Below, piece after piece: positions 1 to 6,819 of a stretch of 10,178 bases of DNA. The DNA lies in contig JAVBMC010000009.1 of the NCBI GenBank assembly GCA_031552845.1, positions 1-10,178 on the forward strand, read 5' to 3'. Made by a program: the position numbers and the translations under genes. The stretch's first letter is position 1, and each line of letters begins with the position of its first letter. Source of the DNA: JAVBMC01 sp031552845. Its GTDB lineage: Bacteria; Verrucomicrobiota; Kiritimatiellia; RFP12; DVOR01. The notes under the pieces were generated by a model. The model ran no database searches, had not been told where the DNA came from, and saw only the letters and a list, made by a program, of their open reading frames with translations.

Positions 1-240
1 AAAACCAACAACCCCTACAACGTTAAACTCACCCTCACACCCAAGACAGGGCTATTCAGCGGCAGCTTCAACGAAACAGGCATCAAAACCGCCTACAAAC
101 TCTACGGCATCCTGACTCCCTACCTCGTGACCGACACCGACAATACCGCAGGCCTCGGCTTCTACAGCATCCCTGTAATCGCACCCAAGACGCAACGCTC
201 GGAATTGTTCCGCCTCACCACCAGTGCGGTTGAACCATAG
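1..240 (+). CDS. C-terminal fragment of a probable large secreted protein (5' end outside window)
   Basis: Frame 1 is open from the first base and ends at TAG 238-240, giving 79 visible residues with no start codon in the window. The visible part contains LTPKTGLFSGSF, then YKLYGILTPYL, then AGLGFYSIPV. This layout (a 'K-TG-F-G-F' turn, then a strand ending in G-L, then a glycine/aromatic strand) resembles the beta-rich tail found at the end of many large exported Verrucomicrobiota/Lentisphaerota proteins. That resemblance is from memory and not a domain assignment. No catalytic motif is visible. The reading frame has a clear preference for C-ending codons, as in the neighbouring genes. Function unknown. 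It lies upstream of and co-directional with the binding-protein gene at 605, but 364 nt of intergenic DNA separate them, so co-transcription is unlikely. Confidence 0.65.
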   Translation, partial: KTNNPYNVKLTLTPKTGLFSGSFNETGIKTAYKLYGILTPYLVTDTDNTAGLGFYSIPVIAPKTQRSELFRLTTSAVEP

Positions 241-242
241 GA

Positions 243-350
243 GAGAGTAGGCCGGCGAGGACGCCGGTGCTCCCATGGGAAGAGGATAGGCTAACGCGGT
301 GCGGCGGTTTCGGCGAAACACGCCCTATATTTTGAGAGTAGGGCTAGCGC
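243..350. repeat. Three imperfect copies of a short intergenic motif (gagagtaggcyrgcgc-like)
   Basis: Three related words occur within about 110 nt: gagagtaggccggcg at 243-257, gaggataggctaacgcg at about 283-299, and gagagtagggctagcgc at 334-350. All share GAG-(A/G)(G/T)A-TAGG followed by a C/T-A/G-x-CGC tail. Between the second and third copies is a small perfect hairpin, gtttc-ggc-gaaac (307-319). The motif may be a dispersed intergenic repeat family of this genome, but one window cannot show that. Confidence 0.4.
252..267. repeat. GC-rich hairpin (6-bp perfect stem) after the partial gene
   Basis: The sequence ccggcg-agga-cgccgg forms a perfect 6-bp stem with a 4-nt loop, 11 nt after the stop codon at 240. 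A second palindrome, tcccatggga, follows at 271-280. No T-run follows, so this is not a canonical intrinsic terminator on the + strand. It could still stabilise the 3' end of the transcript or be part of a dispersed repeat. The dyad is seen directly; its role is unknown. Confidence 0.45.
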
Positions 351-507
351 ATGCAAGAGCGAAACAAGGAACTAAAGAGGGGCGTGGGAATCCGCACCTT
401 TCTTTTGAAAAAGATGTTATCTGTGGATAATTTTCTCAGCAGGTTAAGCGATGATTGCAGGTGGAAGAAGAGGAGACGTTGAGGGTCAATTGGCAGAGTT
501 TCCTGTT

Positions 508-536
508 TTGTCTGTACATTTCAGCCTCCGTAATAA
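508..536 (+). promoter_or_regulatory. Weak candidate promoter for the binding-protein gene
   Basis: TTGTCT (508-513, 4 of 6 to the sigma70 -35 box) is followed after 17 nt by TAATAA (531-536, 3 of 6 to the -10 box), which would give a leader of about 60 nt. An alternative lies upstream: TTGAAA at 405-410 with GATAAT at 426-431, but its 15-nt spacing is short. Neither is strong, and sigma preferences in this lineage are not known to me. Confidence 0.25.
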
Positions 537-594
537 GATTTCGCTTGCAGGCCGATATCCGAAAGAGTATCATACCGCCATCACAAAAATCGGT

Positions 595-599
595 AAGGA
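595..599 (+). promoter_or_regulatory. Ribosome binding site fixing the start at 605
   Basis: AAGGA lies 5 nt before ATG 605. It supports this start over the in-frame upstream TTG at 455, because the protein then begins directly with a lipoprotein signal peptide. Confidence 0.7.
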
Positions 600-604
600 C
601 TCCT

Positions 605-1639
605 ATGAAACATTTCGCCTTCTACATCCTTTGCGCAACCCTCCTTTTTACAGCCGGTTGCGGTAAAGAACAGCCCCGCCTTTATCTTTATACTTGGGCC
701 GATTATATCAGCCCTGCCGTCATCGCTGACTTCGAGCGCGCCCACAATTGCCGTGTCAGTCTTGATACCTTTGATTCCAACGAGACGATGTACGCCAAGA
801 TCAAAGCCGGTGGAGCCCGTTACGACATCATCATGCCCAGCTCCTACTATCTCCAAATCCTCGACGAACATAACCTCCTTTCCCCCCTCGACATCTCTGC
901 GATGCCCAACGTCGCGGCCAATCTCGATAAACGCTTCACTCCCGACAAGGACAAGCCCACCTACGGCAAGCACGTTCCTTACGCCGCCAGTTACGTTGGC
1001 ATTGGCTGCGATAAGCGCGTCCTCGGTAATCTCGAACCTTCGTGGGCTCTTGTTACCAACGCCGTCTTTAAAAAGCGCACCACCGTCTTCAACGACATGC
1101 GCCATACTCTCGGCGCTGCGCTCAAAGCCCTCGGCTACAGTCTCAACTCCGTTGATCCTAAAGAACTCGCCGAAGCCCGCGACCTCGTTATTCAATGGAA
1201 GCGCAACATCGCCAAGTTCGAGAACGAGCAATACAAAACCGGCTTAGCCTCCGGGGAATTCCTCCTTGCCGTTGCTTACAATGCTGACATCATCCAGCTC
1301 CAAGAAGACAACCGCAACATCGTCTTCGTCTATCCCAAAGAAGGCTTCGAGATGATGACTGACGACTTCGTCATTCCATCCAACGCCCGCAACAAAGAAC
1401 TTGCGCAGGCCTTCATCAACTTCTGCTACGACCCTAAGCATGCTAAAGTCAACATGGAGCGTATGGGCTGCCTTTGCCCGGTCACAGGTGCTTATCCTCT
1501 CTTGACTCCCGAAGTCCGCAACAACCCCGCCATCTTCCCCCCGGACGAAATCCTCGCCCTCGGTGAATACACCCAAGATATCGGCACCAATCTCTATCTT
1601 TACGCCGCGGCATGGGACAAAGTCAAGTCCACAGACTAG
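605..1639 (+). CDS. potD: PotD/PotF-like extracytoplasmic solute-binding lipoprotein (polyamine-type ABC family)
   Basis: The protein has 344 residues, close to the usual length of spermidine/putrescine-binding proteins. Residues 1-18 form a lipoprotein signal with FTAGC around the predicted lipidated Cys19. The family core is clear: LYLYTWADYISP (26-37), DSNETMYAKIKAG (57-69), YDIIMPSSYY (73-82), a hinge around VPYAASYVGIG (124-134), FVIPSNARNKE (255-265) and a C-terminal DIGTNLYLY (325-333). The E. coli PotD binding pocket uses Asp168, Glu171, Trp229, Trp255 and Asp257. By hand alignment Asp164 and Asp253 keep the two aspartates, but Glu171 becomes a His, Trp229 a Tyr and Trp255 a Met. The fold is therefore secure, but a classical polyamine ligand is not. 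No permease or ATPase gene lies within 1 kb on either side, so this is an orphan binding protein in this window. The gene converges on the uronate cluster and shares a terminator with it. Confidence 0.9.
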   Translation: MKHFAFYILCATLLFTAGCGKEQPRLYLYTWADYISPAVIADFERAHNCRVSLDTFDSNETMYAKIKAGGARYDIIMPSSYYLQILDEHNLLSPLDISAMPNVAANLDKRFTPDKDKPTYGKHVPYAASYVGIGCDKRVLGNLEPSWALVTNAVFKKRTTVFNDMRHTLGAALKALGYSLNSVDPKELAEARDLVIQWKRNIAKFENEQYKTGLASGEFLLAVAYNADIIQLQEDNRNIVFVYPKEGFEMMTDDFVIPSNARNKELAQAFINFCYDPKHAKVNMERMGCLCPVTGAYPLLTPEVRNNPAIFPPDEILALGEYTQDIGTNLYLYAAAWDKVKSTD

Positions 1640-1663
1640 TCCGATTTCTGCCAACAGGCACAA

Positions 1664-1700
1664 AAAAGAGCGCACCGCGAAACCCGCAGTGCGCTCTTTT
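1664..1700. terminator. Bidirectional intrinsic terminator between convergent genes
   Basis: A perfect 12-bp inverted repeat, aaaagagcgcac (1664-1675) and gtgcgctctttt (1689-1700), encloses a 13-nt loop. The stem ends in a T-run on both strands: TTTT on the + strand after the right arm, and six Ts on the - strand from the A-run at 1662-1667. It lies 24 nt after the potD-like stop and 36 nt after the kduD stop, exactly where two convergent transcripts should end. Confidence 0.85.
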
Positions 1701-1736
1701 CATTTCAACGGCCAACCAGCCGCAAGGGCAGGGCGC

Positions 1737-2504
1737 TTAGCGCGCCAGCCACCCGCCATCAACCGCAACCGTATAGCCCGTCATATAATCCGAAGCTGCC
1801 GATGCGAGGAACACCACCGTGCCACCCAAGTCTTGAGGTTCGCCCCAGCGGCCTGCCGGAATACGATCTACAATCGCCTTGTTGCGTGCAGCATCCTCAC
1901 GGATCGGGCGCGTATTCTCTGTGGCGATATATCCCGGAGCAATCGCGTTGCATTGGATGTTATGCTTTGCCAGCTCATTTGCTGCCAGCATCGTCAAGCT
2001 CTTCACGCCGCCTTTCGACGCCGCATAGCCCGGCACCAAGATGCCGCCTTGGAACGACAGCATAGAAGCAATGTTAATGATCTTGCCGCCGCGTCCCTGC
2101 TTGATCATCTGCGCCGCCGCCACTTGGCTCAGGAAAAACACCGCGCTCAGGTTCACATCAATCACGGCATTCCAGTTCTCTTCCGAATGCTCAGTAAACG
2201 GTTCGCGGCGGATAATCCCCGCGTTGTTCACCAAGATGTCAACGCCGCCCAATGCCGCAACCGCTTCGTCAACCACGCGCGTGGCTGTTGCCTTGCCCGT
2301 GCTCAAGTCGGCATCAATCGACACCGCCTTACGACCCAGCGCCTTCACCTTCGCCTCAGTCTCCACGCACTCGCCCGGCATACCGGCCAGCGCAACGTCA
2401 GCTCCGGCTTCCGCCAGCGCCAATGCATACGCCTGACCAATCCCGCGCCCGGCACCCGTCACTAAAGCAACCTTACCATCCAGCTTAAACAAATCCAGAA
2501 TCAT
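1737..2504 (-). CDS. kduD: 2-dehydro-3-deoxy-D-gluconate 5-dehydrogenase (KduD, short-chain dehydrogenase)
   Basis: KduD is the cytoplasmic NAD(H)-dependent SDR that reduces 3-deoxy-D-glycero-2,5-hexodiulosonate to 2-dehydro-3-deoxy-D-gluconate (KDG). The 255-residue product matches E. coli KduD closely from memory, including the start MILxxFxLxGKVA, NNAGIIRRE (93-101), KIINIASMLSFQGGI (141-155), NAIAPGYIAT, DRIPAGRWG and the end GYTVAVDGGWLAR. The cofactor loop is TGAGRGIG (16-23). The catalytic set is Asn118, Ser147, Tyr160 and Lys164 in the YxxxK arrangement. ATG 2504 has AAGGAG 8 nt upstream (2513-2518). It is the last gene of the minus-strand cluster, 25 nt after kduI, and is followed by the hairpin at 1664-1700. 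The KduD call is favoured over generic SDRs such as FabG because of the near-diagnostic SMLSFQGG segment and the kduI neighbour. Confidence 0.95.
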   Translation of the reverse strand: MILDLFKLDGKVALVTGAGRGIGQAYALALAEAGADVALAGMPGECVETEAKVKALGRKAVSIDADLSTGKATATRVVDEAVAALGGVDILVNNAGIIRREPFTEHSEENWNAVIDVNLSAVFFLSQVAAAQMIKQGRGGKIINIASMLSFQGGILVPGYAASKGGVKSLTMLAANELAKHNIQCNAIAPGYIATENTRPIREDAARNKAIVDRIPAGRWGEPQDLGGTVVFLASAASDYMTGYTVAVDGGWLAR

Positions 2505-2529
2505 TCTCTTTACTCCTTCTATTCAACAC

Positions 2530-3351
2530 TTAGCGAATCACTGCAGGATCCATGTCTTCAAAGACCTGGTTCTCGCCGCCCATTGCCCACACAAAACTAT
2601 ACGCGCCGCTGCCCACGCCTGAGTGGATCGACCACGCCGGCGAAAACACCACATCCTTCTCCGTCAGCATCAAGTGGCGCGTCTCGGAAGGTTCACCGTA
2701 AAGGTGCATCACCTGTCCGCCCTTCGGCAGATCGAAGTAACAATATACCTCTGTGCGGCGGTCATGCGTGTGCGGCGGGAACGTATTCCACACCGAACCT
2801 TCGTCCAACTGCGTAAAGCCCATCACCAGCTGGCAGCTCTGAATGCGTCCGGGGCGGATGAACTGATGGATCGTACGCTTATTCGCATCCTTCTGTGAGC
2901 CCATCGCCACGTGATTCGCATCGGCCAGCTTCGCATGCACGGTCGGATACGCCATATGCGCCGGATATGACACTAGATAAAACTGCGCCGGAGTCTTCGC
3001 CGATTTGCTGGCGAACGACACCTTTTTCGCACCGCGCCCGATATAGAGACAATCGCGCGAATCCATCTGATACACTTTGCCATCCACCGTGACCTTGCCC
3101 GGCGCACCCAAGTTAATCACACCCGATTCCCGCCGCTCGTGGAAATAGTCGCACGCCATCTCGCGTCCGCCTGCCAAAGCCAGCACCTTGGTAGTCGGCA
3201 CAATGGCCGCGACGACTGCGCGGTCGACATCGCTATACACCACATTCAACTTGCCCGGGACAAACAGTCCCTGCTCCATAAAATGCTCGCGCTGCTCATC
3301 CGTCGTCATGCGCCGATACGAAAGACGATCGGCCGTATTCTTCACCTTCAT
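2530..3351 (-). CDS. kduI: 5-dehydro-4-deoxy-D-glucuronate isomerase (KduI)
   Basis: KduI converts 5-dehydro-4-deoxy-D-glucuronate (from unsaturated galacturonate/glucuronate) to 3-deoxy-D-glycero-2,5-hexodiulosonate in the cytoplasm. The protein has 273 residues, close to the 278 of the E. coli enzyme, with two cupin halves. The zinc site is intact: His194 and His196 in FPPHTHDRR, Glu201 in TEVYCYF, and His243 in PAWSIHSGVG. The sequence HERRESGVINLG (71-82) and the end GGENQVFEDMDPAVIR are also typical of the family. ATG 3351 has AAGGAG 8 nt upstream (3360-3365), the same arrangement as kduD. It lies 24 nt after the DUF2264 gene and 25 nt before kduD. There is no signal peptide, so its substrate must enter the cytoplasm. 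Confidence 0.96.
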   Translation of the reverse strand: MKVKNTADRLSYRRMTTDEQREHFMEQGLFVPGKLNVVYSDVDRAVVAAIVPTTKVLALAGGREMACDYFHERRESGVINLGAPGKVTVDGKVYQMDSRDCLYIGRGAKKVSFASKSAKTPAQFYLVSYPAHMAYPTVHAKLADANHVAMGSQKDANKRTIHQFIRPGRIQSCQLVMGFTQLDEGSVWNTFPPHTHDRRTEVYCYFDLPKGGQVMHLYGEPSETRHLMLTEKDVVFSPAWSIHSGVGSGAYSFVWAMGGENQVFEDMDPAVIR

Positions 3352-3375
3352 TATTCAGTCTCCTTAGTTAAACTC

Positions 3376-4599
3376 TTACTGCTTTGCCCAATCCTTGGGG
3401 AAGGGCTGTCCCGAGAAAGCCTTCTTCGAAGTCCAATCCTGCGCCGGGTCAGTCCAGAACGCATGATCTGCTGGAAGTCCCAGCGGAGCAAACACAAACG
3501 CTGCTAAATACACGCTGCCTGTGTTGATGTAACCATCCGCCGCCATCGGCTGCGACCCGCACACGCCAATCCGCAGGTAACCCTTGTCATTAAAATTATC
3601 CGTGCCGTCAAACACACGATGCACCACTGCCGACAGTGCCGCACGTGCTTGTCCCTGCGGCAGCTCATCCGGCAGCAAGCCCCACAGCGGCAACAGCGCC
3701 AACGGCTGCATTACGCCCGTGCGGTAAGTGATTGAACGTCCCACAATCGGATAGGTTCCCTCCGGCGAAACAAATCGTTCCAAGATCGCGCCATACCGCT
3801 GCATCCGCTTTCGCGCCGTCGCCAACAGCTCCGCTTGATTCGGCATCAGCGTCTGCTTCGATTCCACCAACGTCGCCAACACTTCGCACAGCATCGGCTG
3901 TATTACAAAGCTGTTATAATAATCCATCGCAAAGTGGTCGCCGTCCGAATACCAGCCATCGCCCACATACCACTTATCGATCTGCTCCACTGCGGAGGTA
4001 ATCCGCTCCGCATCAAACTCCGCCCCTGCCTTCAGCAAGAACGTCTCCACCGCCGCCGCAAATAGCATCCAATTATTCCGCGGCGGCTTGATACGCCGTA
4101 ATAGTTGGAACTCCTCAATATACCGTTGCTTCGTTGTTGCATCCAACGGAACCCACAGCGCATCGTAGGCTCGAAGGAATGCTACGGCCAGAAACGCCGC
4201 ATCCACCAACGGCTGATGCTCCTTGCGCCACAACACATAATCCGGACTTGCAGGATCCACCGCGTGCGCGGCACTTTTTAACGCCCAAGTCCGCAGCTGC
4301 TCGCGCTGACGTCCCTCCGGCGTATCATCTGCCGGGAGCGCCAGCCACGGTGCAATACCCATCATCAGCCGCCCGAACGCCTCCAAGTGAGCCATGTCGG
4401 TGGTGCGGCCTTTGCCCCAACTGGTGCTGCATTCAACCGGCATGGTTGCATGAAGCTTTCCTTCGCTCATTGGCTTGAGCACCGGCTCTGCCATGCGGTA
4501 CGCCAACGCACTCCAATAAACACGCTCACCGCCGCATTCCGCAGCAGTGAGCACTAACGACAAGCAAGCCATTCCGGCTGCAAGCAACAGTTTGCGCAT
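3376..4599 (-). CDS. Secreted DUF2264 family protein, probable (alpha/alpha)-barrel glycan hydrolase
   Basis: The protein has 407 residues. Residues 1-20 form a Sec signal (MRKLLLAAG..LVLTAA), so it probably acts in the periplasm or outside the cell. DUF2264 signature blocks are present in order: LEAFGRLMMGIAPWL (72-86), DPASPDY (115-121), HQPLVDAAFLAVAFLRA (128-144), a central acidic/aromatic block around GDGWYSDGDHF and MDYYNSFVIQPM (213-236), and GYINTGSVYLAAF (356-368). Asp/Glu residues in the central block are the natural catalytic candidates, but I cannot name them with certainty. I recall that part of this family was placed in CAZy GH154 with beta-glucuronidase activity; that is unverified memory. 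The gene begins only 9 nt after the GH105 stop, with its SD overlapping that stop, so the two are probably translationally coupled and work on the same glycan. ATG 4599 is the only start that retains the signal peptide. Confidence 0.87.
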   Translation of the reverse strand: MRKLLLAAGMACLSLVLTAAECGGERVYWSALAYRMAEPVLKPMSEGKLHATMPVECSTSWGKGRTTDMAHLEAFGRLMMGIAPWLALPADDTPEGRQREQLRTWALKSAAHAVDPASPDYVLWRKEHQPLVDAAFLAVAFLRAYDALWVPLDATTKQRYIEEFQLLRRIKPPRNNWMLFAAAVETFLLKAGAEFDAERITSAVEQIDKWYVGDGWYSDGDHFAMDYYNSFVIQPMLCEVLATLVESKQTLMPNQAELLATARKRMQRYGAILERFVSPEGTYPIVGRSITYRTGVMQPLALLPLWGLLPDELPQGQARAALSAVVHRVFDGTDNFNDKGYLRIGVCGSQPMAADGYINTGSVYLAAFVFAPLGLPADHAFWTDPAQDWTSKKAFSGQPFPKDWAKQ

Positions 4600-4606
4600 T
4601 TTTAAA

Positions 4607-4611
4607 CCTTA
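4607..4611 (-). promoter_or_regulatory. SD of the DUF2264 gene overlapping the GH105 stop codon
   Basis: On the minus strand the GH105 stop TAA (4611-4609) shares bases with the SD core AAGG (4610-4607), which lies 7 nt before ATG 4599. This arrangement favours translational coupling of the two secreted enzymes. Confidence 0.6.
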
Positions 4612-6789
4612 GTCTACATCCACGTCGGCATCGCATTGCAGGCGGAACTTCTCGACAGCGGCAAACCACTCGGCGGCAGTCTTGTAATCCTTGCCGTTCG
4701 ACCAGCAGCTGCCGGCATAAGCTTCAACTTCCTTGCCGCGCTCGCCGCGCACCCATGCCGCTTCGCCGCGGATTTCAGGAGCGCGTCCGTCATCGACAAT
4801 CAACGCCACGCCGGTATGTCCCGGCACGCCATCCATCGGTTCCCAACCTGCATACCAGCCGCGGCCTGAGAGGACTGAAACCTGTTCGCCGGGACGGTGC
4901 GTCACGCCGACTGCGGGGGTGCACTTTTCAGGGAATCGGGCCTTGAGGAAATAGAAGTCCGAGCCCAAGTCGATGCTAATCAGGCGGACTTCTCCAGTCT
5001 CATAGGTAAGTTTGAATGTGCTACGGACGGGGCCGTTAGCCAGAACTTCCTGCTTCACGAACGCCTGTGCGGACTTGTACTGATTGTCTGCATAGACGGC
5101 TGTGCCGCCGCAGCCGGGGCCTGTGCCGACCTTGTAAGCGTCGATTGCATAACCCAAGTCAGGGCTGTGATAATTCTTCTCCTTGAATATCTTGTCGATG
5201 ATTGGGCCGCGCGTAGCTTTGCCGAACACATCCACACCGCTGCCCATCTTGGTGGGACCATCCTTCGCCAACAGCGCGGGACCGTAGGCGCGGTACATCG
5301 TGCGGTCGTTCTCCCACGCAAAGTCATCCATGCGCTCCGGCACGAAACGTGCAAACGTCTTGCGGGTGGGGAGGGGCAGAGCCTTACGGTCAATGCCGCC
5401 AACCAAGATAAACTTCTTGGTCTGCTTGCTGTGCAGGCGGGTCTGGAAGAGGAGCTTGTCAGGCTTGCCTTCTTTAAAGACAACCTGCGAGAGCAACCAG
5501 CGCGCGGCCGTGCTGTCCATCACGCCGATCGTGTCCGGCGTAGCACCCGGCACCTTTTCCAGCACATCATCCCATTCCACTTCAACGGTATAGTCCGGCA
5601 GGAAGACACGGCTCTCGTTCTCCACCTTCACGATGCCGTTAGGCTTGGTGCGAAGCAGGTCCATCTTGTAGATTTCGGAGGCACCCATGAGGAATGCACC
5701 CACGCCGTAAATCTCGGTCTTCGTTTGGTCAAACTTCTGCGGATCCGCGCCGATCGGTTGCACGTGTGTCAGCTTGCCATCGGACTCGATGAATGAACAG
5801 AGCATCTTGTAAGCCTTGCGGAAAGCAGGCTCGGCCTTGTCGGCATCGAGCAAACCTTGATTCACGCCCCACGCCAGTGCGTAGATGATGAACGCCGTGC
5901 CGCTGGTCTCTTGGATGGGGAAGCTGTCCGGGTCGAGGAAGCTTGCGCGCCACACGCCGTCAGCCGGTTGGATCTCGATGATGCGCTTGCACATATCTTT
6001 GAACTGCCCCTCGAAGAACTTACGGTCGGGGTGGTCGCTCGGCATCACTTGCAGCACACGCACCAATCCGCCCAACACCCAACCATTGCCGCGGCTCCAG
6101 AAGATCTTCTTTCCGTTGGCTTCGAGACGCTTCTCCGGGAGATAGGTGCCGTCGCGGTAGTAAAGGCACTCCTTCTTGTCATACAGATAACCGCTCGTGG
6201 CCTTCCACTCCTTGACCATGAAGTCCAAGTAGGCCTTGTTGTCGGTGATGTCCCAGAACTTCGCCCACGCAGGCGGTCCCATGAACAGGGCATCGCACCA
6301 CCACCAGCGCATCTCCTGATTGTCTTGCTTCTCCTTGCCCTTCCAGCCGTGGCGGATATCGCTCACTTCGCACTTGGCAGGATTGGCGAGGATGAAATCA
6401 AACATCTTCAAGCCTGGTTCAATCATCGCCGGATCGCGGTATAGATCATACATTTCCGCCCATGCTTGCAGGACTGCATAATCGTCCGCATGATAAATGC
6501 GGTTCCAATGCTTCCATTGATTCTTCAGTCCGGTCATCATCATCTCTTCGCGGTACTTCGTCTCGGGTACCAAGTCGCCCAGAGCGGTATAACCGGGATA
6601 CAGCGCACCATGCGTCCAATCGAGCGGATTATGCTTGGAAGGATTGTCAATCTGCCAGTCGGCCACTTGACGCATCACTTTCAATGTTTCTTCCGGCGGT
6701 TGACCTGCCACACGGTGTGCTGCCCCTTGTAGGACAACACTCCATGTCATTGCCACCAAACTTGCGGTAATGAGAGTAGAGTGTTTCAT
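4609..6789 (-). CDS. Secreted GH105 unsaturated uronyl hydrolase fused to a C-terminal DUF4861 domain
   Basis: The 726-residue protein has two parts. After a Sec-type signal (residues 1 to about 24), residues 30-378 form a GH105 (alpha/alpha)6 barrel. This family (YteR/YesR type) hydrates the double bond of 4,5-unsaturated uronic acids at the non-reducing end of lyase products and releases the sugar. The hallmark block RWWWCDALFMGPPAW (161-175) carries the expected catalytic Asp166. KIFWSRGNGWVLGGL (228-242) and ETSGTAFIIYALAWG (294-308) are also typical. Residues from about 384 to 726 match DUF4861, with MDDFAWENDRTMYRAYGPAL (487-506), GSGVDVFGKATRGPIID (516-532) and KVGTGPGCGG (553-562). 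The DUF4861 function is unknown to me. ATG 6789 has AAGGA 10 nt upstream. The gene is 30 nt after the TIM-barrel gene and 9 nt before DUF2264. The family supplies the direct precursor of the KduI substrate, which fits the cluster. Substrate (pectin, rhamnogalacturonan or another uronan) cannot be read from sequence. Confidence 0.92.
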   Translation of the reverse strand: MKHSTLITASLVAMTWSVVLQGAAHRVAGQPPEETLKVMRQVADWQIDNPSKHNPLDWTHGALYPGYTALGDLVPETKYREEMMMTGLKNQWKHWNRIYHADDYAVLQAWAEMYDLYRDPAMIEPGLKMFDFILANPAKCEVSDIRHGWKGKEKQDNQEMRWWWCDALFMGPPAWAKFWDITDNKAYLDFMVKEWKATSGYLYDKKECLYYRDGTYLPEKRLEANGKKIFWSRGNGWVLGGLVRVLQVMPSDHPDRKFFEGQFKDMCKRIIEIQPADGVWRASFLDPDSFPIQETSGTAFIIYALAWGVNQGLLDADKAEPAFRKAYKMLCSFIESDGKLTHVQPIGADPQKFDQTKTEIYGVGAFLMGASEIYKMDLLRTKPNGIVKVENESRVFLPDYTVEVEWDDVLEKVPGATPDTIGVMDSTAARWLLSQVVFKEGKPDKLLFQTRLHSKQTKKFILVGGIDRKALPLPTRKTFARFVPERMDDFAWENDRTMYRAYGPALLAKDGPTKMGSGVDVFGKATRGPIIDKIFKEKNYHSPDLGYAIDAYKVGTGPGCGGTAVYADNQYKSAQAFVKQEVLANGPVRSTFKLTYETGEVRLISIDLGSDFYFLKARFPEKCTPAVGVTHRPGEQVSVLSGRGWYAGWEPMDGVPGHTGVALIVDDGRAPEIRGEAAWVRGERGKEVEAYAGSCWSNGKDYKTAAEWFAAVEKFRLQCDADVDVD

Positions 6790-6819
6790 AGTTGTCTTGT
6801 CCTTGTAATGAATCTGCTG

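Larger units (their letters stand above)
241..604. other. Intergenic region between the partial + strand gene and the binding-protein gene
   Basis: This 364-nt stretch has no convincing gene. A weak frame from TTG 455 runs in phase into the 605 gene, but it would place a charged, non-hydrophobic stretch in front of a perfectly placed lipoprotein signal peptide. The first 120 nt contain short dyads and three imperfect repeats (described separately). The second half is AT-richer and holds weak promoter-like hexamers. I see no tRNA or other structured RNA. Confidence 0.6.

Noticed and set aside
252..280. Intrinsic terminator after the partial gene at 1-240
   Set aside because: The hairpin is perfect but no T-run follows it on the + strand, so it is listed as a dyad only.
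455..604. N-terminal extension of the binding protein from TTG 455
   Set aside because: The added 50 residues are not signal-like and would bury a well-formed lipoprotein signal; AAGGA is correctly placed for ATG 605.
1563..2465. Open frame on the + strand spanning the end of the binding-protein gene, the terminator and kduD
   Set aside because: It runs through a clear bidirectional terminator and is antisense to kduD; the product is Arg/Ala/His-rich without motifs.
1737..2504. FabG-type 3-oxoacyl-ACP reductase or a generic SDR
   Set aside because: The SMLSFQGG block, NNAGIIRRE and the C-terminal GYTVAVDGGWLAR match KduD specifically, and kduI lies immediately upstream in the same operon.
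4534..4599. Lipoprotein attachment site in the DUF2264 protein (LTAAEC)
   Set aside because: Position -1 before the Cys is Glu, which does not fit a lipobox; a normal Sec cleavage after TAA is more likely.
4897..5796. Open frame on the + strand (299 codons) opposite the GH105-DUF4861 gene
   Set aside because: It has no recognisable domain and no SD-like context, and it lies fully within a conserved gene on the other strand.
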